A DNA stretch of 64,000 nucleotides from Streptomyces sp. NBC_01485 (GTDB lineage: Bacteria > Actinomycetota > Actinomycetes > Streptomycetales > Streptomycetaceae), in assembly GCF_036227125.1 (NCBI RefSeq), contig NZ_CP109435.1, positions 6,696,001 to 6,760,000 of the forward strand, read 5' to 3'. The notes beneath the pieces are model-generated. The model was given only the letters and a program-made list of their open reading frames with translations, was not told the DNA's origin and made no database searches. Positions 25,459 to 33,700 of this stretch are shown piece by piece. Position 1 is the first letter of the stretch; every line of letters starts with the position of its first letter. Both the position numbers and the translations under genes were made by a program.

Positions 25459-25607
25459 GGCGCTGCCTTCCGTGGGGGGGATGGCTATGGCGTGTGCATG
25501 CCAACGCACACCGTGCACGCAAAGAAATACCCATGCGCTGGCATGGTCAGGTCAAGCCGGTTGCAGGATTATGGGAACGCCGCAGCCCCTCACACAAGGG
25601 TGCTGAT

Positions 25608-26204
25608 TCAGCCACGCTGCTCGGCAAGCCGCCTCGCCTTCGCCGCCTCCTCCTCGGAACCGGCGTATGCGAAGCAGGCGGCGGCGGTTCTCAGGACGAT
25701 CAACACCGGTTCGCGGCGGGCGAGTTCGGCCCGGTAGCGGCCGTAGAGGTCCTCGCCGCGCGGCTCGTCGCCGCCGAGCGCCCGCAGCAGCGACAGTACG
25801 GCGTGCTCGGAGGTCGCCGGGACGTCGTCGTACCCGCGCAGGTCCACGAAGAGCGCCCCGCCGGGGAACCAGCCCCGCTCCCGTGCCGTGTGCGCCACGT
25901 GCAGGGCGAGGGCGGTCTTGCCCACTCCGCCCAGACCCGCGACGGCGACGGCGACGACACCGGCACTGACGCCGACGCCGATGGATCTGCCGGGTCCGGC
26001 GGCCGGATCCAGTGCGTCCAGCAGTCGTCCGGCCTCGGTGTCGCGGCCCGTGAAGACGGCGGGCGCGCCCAGCAGGCTGGACACGGCACCACCGGATGAC
26101 GGCGGGGGAGCGGCTCCCGACCTGGTCCCCGGCACGACTCCCAACCCGGTGACCGGCCCGAGGAACACGTTCCCCCGGAACTCGACGCGATCCCCGTCGC
26201 CCAC
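25608..26204 (-). pseudogene. Internally deleted STAND (NB-ARC) ATPase
   Basis: 198 aa. The N-terminal tag (GDRVEFRGNVFLGPVTG), a short linker and an NB-ARC start with an intact P-loop (AVAGLGGVGKTALALHVAH) and a Walker-B-like FVDLRGYD are present. The sequence then jumps from VLSLLRALGGDEPRGEDLYG straight to RTAAACFAYAGSEEEAAKAR, which is how the TPR end of such proteins looks. The rest of the ATPase (sensor and winged-helix parts) and nearly all TPRs are missing. I infer an in-frame internal deletion that leaves an ORF. It could still make a small P-loop protein. The start GTG 26204 has GAGGGG upstream. Confidence 0.5.
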
Positions 26205-26273
26205 CAGCCACCACCCCTCCCGCCGCCCGACTGTAGGACAGCGACTGACCTACTTCGCGTCTACGGTCGTCGT

Positions 26274-26864
26274 ATGACCCCGGCAGCCGACCCCGAGACG
26301 CCCGCACCCCTTTCCTTCCCCTCCGCCCCCGCCCTCGACGCCTGGCTCGCCGCCCATCCGGCCCCGCACCCCGGTCTCTGGGTCGAGGTCGCCAGGAAGG
26401 GTTCCGGTCTGCAGTCCGTCACCGCCGGGGAGGTCAACGACGTCGCCCTGTGCCACGGCTGGATCACCGGGCAGCGCAAGGGGCTCGACGGGACCCGTTA
26501 TATCCAGCGGATCACGCCCCGGCGGCCGGGCAGTCTCTGGTCGATGGTCAACGTGCGGCGGGTCGCGGAGCTGACCGCCGAGGGACGGATGCGTCCCGGC
26601 GGCCTCGCCGAGGTGGCGGCCGCGCGGGCGGACGGACGGTGGTCGGCGGCGTACGCCTCGCAGAAGGACGCCGCCGTCCCGGAGGAACTCGGGGCCGCGC
26701 TGGACGACAACCCGCGCGCCAAGGCGGTGTTCGACGCGCTGGGCAGGACGGACCGGTACCTCGTCATGCTCGACCTGCTGCGGGCCCGCACCCCACGGAG
26801 CCGTACGGCTCGACTGGCCGCCGCGATCGCCAAGTTGGAGGCGGCGGCCGGCGGCGCCGAGTGA
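26274..26864 (+). CDS. YdeI/OmpD-associated family protein
   Basis: 196 aa. Family hallmarks: FPSAPALDAWLAAHPAPHPG, LCHGWITGQRKGLDG, YIQRITPRRPGSLWSMVN and EGRMRPGGLAEVAAARADGR. Members are small cytoplasmic proteins of unclear role, sometimes called bacteriocin-protection proteins. A -10-like TACGGT (26258-26263) sits 10 nt before the ATG and no ribosome binding site is seen, so it is probably leaderless. It is divergent from the STAND remnant across 69 nt. Confidence 0.82.
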   Translation: MTPAADPETPAPLSFPSAPALDAWLAAHPAPHPGLWVEVARKGSGLQSVTAGEVNDVALCHGWITGQRKGLDGTRYIQRITPRRPGSLWSMVNVRRVAELTAEGRMRPGGLAEVAAARADGRWSAAYASQKDAAVPEELGAALDDNPRAKAVFDALGRTDRYLVMLDLLRARTPRSRTARLAAAIAKLEAAAGGAE

Positions 26865-26947
26865 GCGGCCGGTACTGCGTGAACCGCCGGTATTTCGTGG
26901 AATGACTGCCGGTACTTCGTGAACCGTCGGCGTTGCCTGAACCGATG

Positions 26948-27586
26948 TCAGTCCTGGACCGCTGCCTTCGCGAAGTCGAGCAGGGCCTCGAAGGCGAGCG
27001 CGCCGGGGTCGCCGTGCGCGTTCTCGGGCACGTGCATGTGTCCGCACACCCCCTTGAACGCGTTCCAGCGCTCCCCGCTCATCCGCTGACCGCCCCCGTT
27101 CCCCGCCGACTTCGGATACGCGGGCCACAGCGTCGGCCCGCGCAGCGGTACGTCGTGGTGGAGGTGCATCCACGCCAGGTACTGGGCGACGGCGCGCAGC
27201 GCCCACTCGGGGGCCTTCGGCCAGTAGATGTGGGCCTGGTCGCGGGCCTTCCACTTGGCGTGGATCCCGGGGTCGCAGGTGCCGACGAGTTCCGCCTGGC
27301 AGACGTTCAGGGTGTTCGTCTCGACGCCGCCGCGCAGGTTGGCCAGCGCGCGGGAGGAGACGTCGATGTCGAAGTGCTGGTACCACTTCAGCCGCCGGGC
27401 GGCGAAGTCCGGCACCGCCGTCAGGTTGGGCGCGACGGAGCCGCCCTGGTAGTCGGGCAGCGAGCGGCCCTCCGTCGTGTGCAGGACGACGACGTTGACC
27501 TCCATGCGGTCACCGCCGAAGTCGTCCTGGTACCAGTGGTCGCGGTTCGCGCCCGGGTAGGCCTGGGGTCCGGTCCTGGTGCTCAT
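26948..27586 (-). CDS. N-acetylmuramoyl-L-alanine amidase-like (Amidase_2) protein
   Basis: 212 aa single-domain protein. The zinc-ligand region is VNVVVLHTTEGRSLPDYQGG; a second candidate His is in WYQHFDIDVSSRALANL, and a late CGHMHVPENAHGDPG carries the typical His and the DPG motif of endolysin amidases. No signal peptide is present, which fits a phage-type lysin or a protein exported by another route. I place the start at ATG 27586; an in-frame GTG at 27604 is possible. Neither has a clear ribosome binding site. Confidence 0.75.
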   Translation of the reverse strand: MSTRTGPQAYPGANRDHWYQDDFGGDRMEVNVVVLHTTEGRSLPDYQGGSVAPNLTAVPDFAARRLKWYQHFDIDVSSRALANLRGGVETNTLNVCQAELVGTCDPGIHAKWKARDQAHIYWPKAPEWALRAVAQYLAWMHLHHDVPLRGPTLWPAYPKSAGNGGGQRMSGERWNAFKGVCGHMHVPENAHGDPGALAFEALLDFAKAAVQD

Positions 27587-27679
27587 GCCTCGTGACTGTG
27601 ACACAGGGCACAGCGCGGGGCCGGGAGCTGTTCGCTTCCGGCCCCTATCCGCCGCTTTCTTCCGTATTCGCCAACGTGT

Positions 27680-28315
27680 TTACGCGTTCTTGATCGCCGA
27701 GATGTCGAAGTTCAGCTTGATCTTGTCGGAGACCAGGACGCCGCCCGTCTCCAGCGCCGCGTTCCAGGTCAGGCCCCACTCCGAGCGCAGGATCTCCGCC
27801 CTGCCCTCGAAGCCGACGCGCTCGTTGCCGTACGGGTCCGTGGCGCTGCCGTTGAACTCCAGGTCGATGGTGAGCGGCTTGGTGACGCCGAGGATGCTCA
27901 GGTCGCCGGTGACGCGGTAGCCGTCGTCGCCGAGGGCCTGCGCCGAGGTGGAGCGGAAGGTCATCGCCGGGAACTCGTCGGTCTTGAAGAAGTCCGCGCT
28001 CTTCAGGTGGCCGTCACGGTCGGCGGACCCGGTGTCGACGCTGTCCATCCTGACGTCGATGGAGGCGGTGGACCGCGCCGGGTCGGTGCCGTCCAGGTGC
28101 AGTGAGCCGGTGAAGTCGCTGAACTTGCCCTTGACGTTCGTGACCATCGCGTGGCGGGCGACGAAGCCGATCGTCGAGTGCACCGGGTCGATCGAGTAGT
28201 CGCCGGTCAGGGTGGCGAGGCCGGGGGCCGCCGTGCCGGCATCGGTACCGGCGGTGGTCTCGGCGGTGGTCTCGTCCACGGTCTCGTCGGTGGTCCTGCG
28301 GCCGAAGATGCCCAT
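27680..28315 (-). CDS. YceI family lipid-binding protein
   Basis: 211 aa. After a Thr/Ala-rich 35-residue N-terminus, the YceI lipocalin-like barrel spans about 38-209: YSIDPVHSTIGFVARHAMVT, then GHLKSADFFKTDEFPAMTF, GDLSILGVTKPLTIDLEF and the closing KIKLNFDISAIK. The family binds polyisoprenoids and amides. No signal peptide, as in most actinobacterial members. The ribosome binding site is GGAG at 8 nt. Two MarR-type operator-like palindromes upstream (28350-28363, 28396-28409) suggest repression by a MarR regulator. Confidence 0.92.
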   Translation of the reverse strand: MGIFGRRTTDETVDETTAETTAGTDAGTAAPGLATLTGDYSIDPVHSTIGFVARHAMVTNVKGKFSDFTGSLHLDGTDPARSTASIDVRMDSVDTGSADRDGHLKSADFFKTDEFPAMTFRSTSAQALGDDGYRVTGDLSILGVTKPLTIDLEFNGSATDPYGNERVGFEGRAEILRSEWGLTWNAALETGGVLVSDKIKLNFDISAIKNA

Positions 28316-28349
28316 GGTGTGCTCCTTGGGGAGGAGGAAGATCGCTGAT

Positions 28350-28409
28350 GTTTAATATTCAACGACGTCAACACGGGCGACTGTGAATCCATTCCGTTCA
28401 ATCTTCAAC
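28350..28409. promoter_or_regulatory. Paired MarR-type operator-like palindromes
   Basis: GTTTAATATTCAAC (28350-28363) and GTTCAATCTTCAAC (28396-28409), 46 nt apart, in an AT-rich island between yceI and the divergent 593-aa gene. The first is palindromic at six of seven arm positions around AATATT. The A/T-rich GTT...AAC form is typical of MarR-family sites. Either or both divergent genes could be controlled. Confidence 0.55.
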
Positions 28410-28471
28410 ATCATCCGGAGCGTGTTCACCCCATTGCTCCACGCGATCACCGTCCTGCATGCTGTCGAACT

Positions 28472-30253
28472 GTGGAGGCAGCGACAGGACGCACACCGAC
28501 GGTCTTCCATCTCTTCACCGTGCCCGTCCGCAAGGAGACCGAGGCGGCGCAGGAGGTACTGCGCGCCGCGGGCGTGGACCACACCGCTCTGCATCCCTCG
28601 GGCGGCACGTCCCAGGCCGAGGTGGTGCTGACGGGGACCGCCACGACCGACACCCTCGCCGAGGTCGTCGCGACGCTGCGGCACCGGCTGCGCCACGGCG
28701 TGGTGGTGCGCAGGGCGGGGCCTCGCGACCTCGTCGTCCGCTCCGACCCGGCCGTCGCGCACGGCCTGATCCTGGTCCGACGGCCGCACCGGGACGTGGA
28801 GATACGGGACGCCGCCGGACTGCGCCGCGCGCTGAACATCGTCCTCGCGGACGGACCGGACCAGTCGGGCACCGCGACGCCTGGCCCCGACCCCGAGGGA
28901 AGCCCCAGCCCCGACTCCAACACCAGCCCCGACCCCGGTCCCTTCGCGCCGAGCATCCTCTTCCGGGCGGCGCAGAACACGGCGCTGGCCGCCGACGCGA
29001 TCCGGCTGTCGCGCGTCTTCGCCGACCCGGACTTCGTCCGCGGCGCACACCCCGACCGTGACCGTGACCTGCTCGACGACCCGGCCGCGCTGGTGGAGAT
29101 CGCCTCCCGGCCGCGCGTCCTCCTCGACCTGCTCCTCTTCGCCCACGCCTTCTCCCGGACCGACGACGGCGACCCCCACGCGAGCGAACTGCGGGTGCCG
29201 GGTCTCGGCGAGGTCGAGCAGCTCGCCTCGACCGTGGAGGTCTTCGTCCAGCCGTCGACCGACCCGGAGACCAGGACGCTGGTCCGGCCGCTGCCGGACG
29301 GCGGCCGGGGATTCCTCATCGGCGTGCCGCCCCAGACCGCCGAGTTGATGGCCAACCTGTCCTGGGTCCTGCCCGCCCTCTTCCTCGCCGTCGAGGGCGG
29401 GGGAGAGGAAGGAGAAGGGGGGCGGGGACGGGGTGTGGGCGGCATCGGATCCGCCGCGCCGGACCGGGAACGGATCTGGACCGACGTGGACGGCTCGATC
29501 GCCTCGTACCTGAGATCCTGGCGCCCCGGACGCGGAGCCACCCTGCTGCCGCCCCGGCCGCTCATCCCGATGGCCATGCCGGAGGGGGAGGCCCGCCACG
29601 GCCCCGGCGACCCCTTCATGGTCTTCGACGCCTGCACCCTCTTTCTGATGGCCCGCGAACTCGGCCCGATCCTCTACGGCAGGCTGGACGACGAGACCGG
29701 TCCCGGCTTCCCGCTGCCGCCCTTCACCGCCGGACTTCCGCGCGAGGTGCGCCGCGAACTGGCGGCGGACTGCGGGGCGTACGTACTCACGATGAACGCG
29801 CTCCTCATCGGCGCGGGCGAGGACGGGCCGAGCGTGCCGGACATCGGCAACGTCAAGCGCCACTTCCACACCGGGCGGCTCAGCCGCTTCGGACGCACCC
29901 GGCGGCTGGAGGAACAGGCGCGCCGCGACGGCGGCCTGCTCCTGCGCTGTGTGCACCGCACCACGGAGGCCGTGCTCTGCTACTACGCCGTCGTGGACAT
30001 GTTCGCCGCGCTCGCCCGAGTCCGCCGCGACGGCCCGCTCGCCCGCCACCTGGAGGGGATCGCCGACCGGCGCGAGGCGGTCTGCGCGTACATGCTCTGG
30101 GTCAAGCGGCACGCACTCCCGCAGGACTGGGGCGTACGCACCTGGCGCGACGGGGAGGAGGAGTGCTGGGACCGCCTCCAGGAGTACGTACGACACGTCC
30201 AGCAGCACCTGATCCCCCCGCTCGTCGAGGAGATCGAGGAGACCGACGAGTGA
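28472..30253 (+). CDS. 593-aa protein of unknown family, first gene of the protease-STAND cassette
   Basis: I do not recognise this family. The N-terminus (FHLFTVPVRKETEAAQEVLR) begins an alpha/beta region to about residue 125. A Pro/Asp-rich linker (about 130-155) follows, then a mainly helical region. A Gly/Glu low-complexity insert (GGGEEGEGGRGRGVGGIG, about 309-327) splits the middle. The C-terminal half has blocks FMVFDACTLFLMARELGPIL, CVHRTTEAVLCYYAVVDMFA and VRHVQQHLIPPLVEEIEE. No signal peptide, P-loop or HExxH. It is followed in the same direction at 73 nt by a Trypco2 gene and then the protease-STAND-TPR gene. A sensor or adaptor role is inferred only from that linkage. Confidence 0.7.
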   Translation: MEAATGRTPTVFHLFTVPVRKETEAAQEVLRAAGVDHTALHPSGGTSQAEVVLTGTATTDTLAEVVATLRHRLRHGVVVRRAGPRDLVVRSDPAVAHGLILVRRPHRDVEIRDAAGLRRALNIVLADGPDQSGTATPGPDPEGSPSPDSNTSPDPGPFAPSILFRAAQNTALAADAIRLSRVFADPDFVRGAHPDRDRDLLDDPAALVEIASRPRVLLDLLLFAHAFSRTDDGDPHASELRVPGLGEVEQLASTVEVFVQPSTDPETRTLVRPLPDGGRGFLIGVPPQTAELMANLSWVLPALFLAVEGGGEEGEGGRGRGVGGIGSAAPDRERIWTDVDGSIASYLRSWRPGRGATLLPPRPLIPMAMPEGEARHGPGDPFMVFDACTLFLMARELGPILYGRLDDETGPGFPLPPFTAGLPREVRRELAADCGAYVLTMNALLIGAGEDGPSVPDIGNVKRHFHTGRLSRFGRTRRLEEQARRDGGLLLRCVHRTTEAVLCYYAVVDMFAALARVRRDGPLARHLEGIADRREAVCAYMLWVKRHALPQDWGVRTWRDGEEECWDRLQEYVRHVQQHLIPPLVEEIEETDE

Positions 30254-30326
30254 GCCACTCCATGAGCCGGCCACCGCGCCCGTCAATCCCTGTGTCCCAC
30301 GGGAGTCGAGCCGTTACCGTGGGTGC

Positions 30327-30659
30327 ATGGACGACATCACGGTCGGGGACGCGATCGACCACCTGCGCGCCGAGCTCACCGCCGCCCGGGACCGCGCGGC
30401 AGCGGACGGGATGCGGTTCGAACTCGGTGATATCTCACTGGAGTTCACCGTCGAGCTGCGCCGCGAGGACTCCGGGAAGGGTTCCGTCAAGGCCTGGGTG
30501 GTGTCGGGCGAGGCGGGCGTCACCCGGTCCGAGACGGCGACCCACCGGCTCGCGTTCACCCTGCGCGCGGTGGACCCGGACGGCCAAGGCGTCAGGATCG
30601 CCAACTCGGCCGCCACGACAGGGGGTTTGACGGGCGTCGGGGGCGCGCTGACACGCTGA
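30327..30659 (+). CDS. Trypco2 family protein (trypsin co-occurring domain 2)
   Basis: 110 aa. The pattern ITVGDAIDHLRAELTAARDR, then MRFELGDISLEFTVELRRED and KAWVVSGEAGVTRSETATHR matches the small Trypco2 domain as I remember it: an N-terminal helix followed by a beta-sheet that begins with LGDISLEF. The family is named for its neighbourhood with trypsin-like proteases in predicted NTP-dependent conflict systems. Exactly such a protease starts 46 nt downstream, which supports the call. It probably binds or restrains the protease. Biochemical role unknown. Confidence 0.75.
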   Translation: MDDITVGDAIDHLRAELTAARDRAAADGMRFELGDISLEFTVELRREDSGKGSVKAWVVSGEAGVTRSETATHRLAFTLRAVDPDGQGVRIANSAATTGGLTGVGGALTR

Positions 30660-30704
30660 CATTCTGACGGGGTTCGCGCGCTGACATCTGACGGGGGTTC
30701 GCGC

Positions 30705-33700
30705 ATGGAACTGGGGCGGATCGTTGCGGTCCTGCTGCCCGGCAATTCGGGGCACACCGGCAGCACTTCGGAATACACCGGTAACGGAAGCGGCTATCTG
30801 CTGGGCCCGCGACTGGTGTTGACGGCACGTCATGTTCTGGACGGCCGTGACTCCTGCGAGGTCCAGGTGCCCGGCGGCGGCACCGGACCCGTGCGGTGCG
30901 CGGTGGTCTGGCGGGGCGGGACGATCGGCGGCGCCGACGTCGACGCGGCCCTGCTGCTCGCCGAGACGGACGTGCGCGAGCCCGTGGCCCCGGTCCGCTG
31001 GGGCCGCCTCGTCACCGCCCGGCACCAGCCCTGCGACGTGGCCGGCTACCCCGAGGTGGGCCGGCGGGCCGACGGCAGCCTCGAACTCCAGCAGCCGCGC
31101 GCCACGCTCGCCCCCGGCACCGGCGCGCTCTCGCACCGCTACACCGTGGAACTTGCCAGCAGCCCGCCCCCCGACCCCGGCAGACGTACGCCGTCCCCCT
31201 GGAGCGGCCAGTCGGGCGCCGCCCTGTTCTGCGGCGCCCCGGCCCACGGGCTGCCGCTGCTGACCGGCGTGGTCGTGACCGACGTGACCGGCTGGGGACT
31301 GCCGCGCTGGGAGGCCGTGCCGGTGTACGCGCTGCTGGCCGACCCGGCGTTCACCGACCTGGTGACCCGGCACACGGCGGCCGCCCCCGTGTGGGAGCCG
31401 GTCGACCTCCAGGGCCTGGTCACTCCCGCCACCGGCTGGCAGGTCCGCTCCCCGGCGACGCTGCTGGATCAGCGCGCCGAGGTGGTCCGCTTCCACGGCC
31501 GCGAGGAACTCCTGCGGGAACTCGCCGACGAGTGGTGCGCCGCCGCCGAAGACGGCAGTCACGGTGACGGTGACAATGACGGCGGTGGAGTGCGGCTCGC
31601 CGTGGTCACCGGTCCGGGCGGTGCGGGCAAGTCCCGGCTGGCCCGGGAGCTGGCCGCCCGGATGCGTGACCGGCACGGCTGGGTCTGCGGCTGGCTCGAC
31701 GACCGGGGTCCGGACGGCGACCACGGAGTGCTGGCCGAGGTCGACCGCCCCCTGATCCTGGTGGCCGACTACGCAGAACTGCGGATTCCCCAACTGACCG
31801 CCCTGCTCACGGTCTTGGACCGGCGCCCCGAGGGGCGCCCGCCGGTACGCCTGCTGCTGACCGCCCGTGGCCTCGGCGACGACACGGGCGGCTGGTGGGA
31901 CCAGCTCAGGACCCGCACCCGCGAGACCCGCGCCCTCACCTACGACGCCGTCCACCGCGAACTGCCGCCGTTGACGGAGTTACCGGACCGCGCCGCCCAC
32001 TACCGGGACGCGCTGGCCGACCTCGCCCGACGGCTCCCGCAGGCCCTGCCCCGGGCGCTGCGCGAAACCACCGGCGACTGGTCGGCCCGCGTCGGGCTCG
32101 TCGCCCCGAGGGATGTGAGCGCGCCCGGATACGGCTCCGCCCTCACCCTGCACATGACAGCCCTCACCGACCTTCTGGCGACGCATCCGGCGACCCGCCC
32201 GCCCGACCCGGACCTCCGCGTGGAGGAGCAACTCCTGCTGCACGAGCGCGCCTATTGGGAGGACAGCGCGGCGGGCCGCCCCGCGCTGACGGCCGCGGGG
32301 CCCGTGGCGCTGGCCGACGCGGTCGGCACGGCCGTCCTCACCGCCGGGGCCGAACCCGCCCTGGCCCGCCCGCTGTTGCGCACCTCGCCGGGGTTCCGTA
32401 CGGCGGACGAGACCGTGGTGGGAGAGGGCGCCGGCTGGCTGGCCGAGATGTACCCGGCGCCCGCAGGCAGTTGCTGGGGCGCCCTCCAGCCGGACCGCCT
32501 CGGCGAGTACCACGTAGGCGAACGCACCAGAGCCGACCCGAACCTCATCGCCTCCCCCCTGGCCACACTGGCCGCCGACCATGCCGCACCAGGCCCGCCT
32601 GCCGGACCCGGCGCGTCCACTGCACCGGGAACGTCCGCCGGGCAGGCAACGCCCGCCGGACAGGGCGCGTCCGCCACACCGGCAACGCTCACCGCACCGG
32701 CAACGCCCACCCCACCGCAAACGCGCACCGCACCCGAAACCCCCACCCCACCTGGCCCGCCCACCGGCACCGACACCCTGCTCGCCGCCCTCGTCACCGT
32801 CTCCCGTACGGGCGAACTGCCCCGTCACTGGGAGCCGGTGGCCCGCGCCCTCGACATCGCCGTCACCCGCGCGCCGTCCCTCGCCGCGCGGGTCATGCAG
32901 GCCGCGACCCTGACGGACTGCCCGGACCCCCTGGTGGAAGCCCTCCACCGGCTCACCGACGCCCCCTCCACCGACCCCGGGCTCCTGCTGGAACTCCTCG
33001 ACCGGCTCGGCGCGGGCCGCAGCCGGGTGCTGGCCGACTGGGCCACCCGCACCGCCGCCAGCGCCGCGCGGGCCCTGCCACCGGAACGCCGGGTCGGCGC
33101 GCTCGTCCACGAGGCCGTCTGGCGTCAGACGGCCGGAGACCACCTGGCGGCCGCCCGCCGCTGTGAGGAGGCCCTGCGGCTGCTGGAGTCCGGGCAGGCC
33201 CCCGCCACGCCCGCGGCCCTCGTCGAGGTCCTGACCCTGAAGGCCCGCTCGCAGCGCTGGACGAGCGACTTCGACCCGGCCCTCGTCACCCTGCGCGCGG
33301 CCGAGGACCTCGTGGAGAGCCTGCCGTCCGCGCCCGACCGGGCCCGGGCGAGCGCGGAGCTCCTCGGCGAACGCGCCCGGGTCCACGCCGGACGCGGCGA
33401 ACTCGACGCCGCGCGACCCCTCCAGGAGCGCAGAGTGGCCCTCCTCGGCTCCCTCGCCGCCGCCACCGGCGACACCGCCCTCCTCGAACGCCTCGCGGAC
33501 GCGGAGGCCGACCTCGCCCTCACCCTCAACCACCTCGGCAGGTTCCGGGAGGCCGCCGACGTCCTCTCGGAGACGACGGCCCAGTCGCTGCACCGGCTCA
33601 CCGAGGAGAGCCCCGACGCCGTGGACCTCGACGCCCTGGGCAGCCTCGTGGGCCGCGCCAACCGGCTCAGGGCCATGGACCGCATGGAGGACTCCCTCAA

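Noticed and set aside
28472..30253. Assigning the 593-aa protein to the CATRA or EACC1 conflict families
   Set aside because: The neighbourhood fits, but I could not match its sequence blocks to what I remember of those families, so I left it unnamed.
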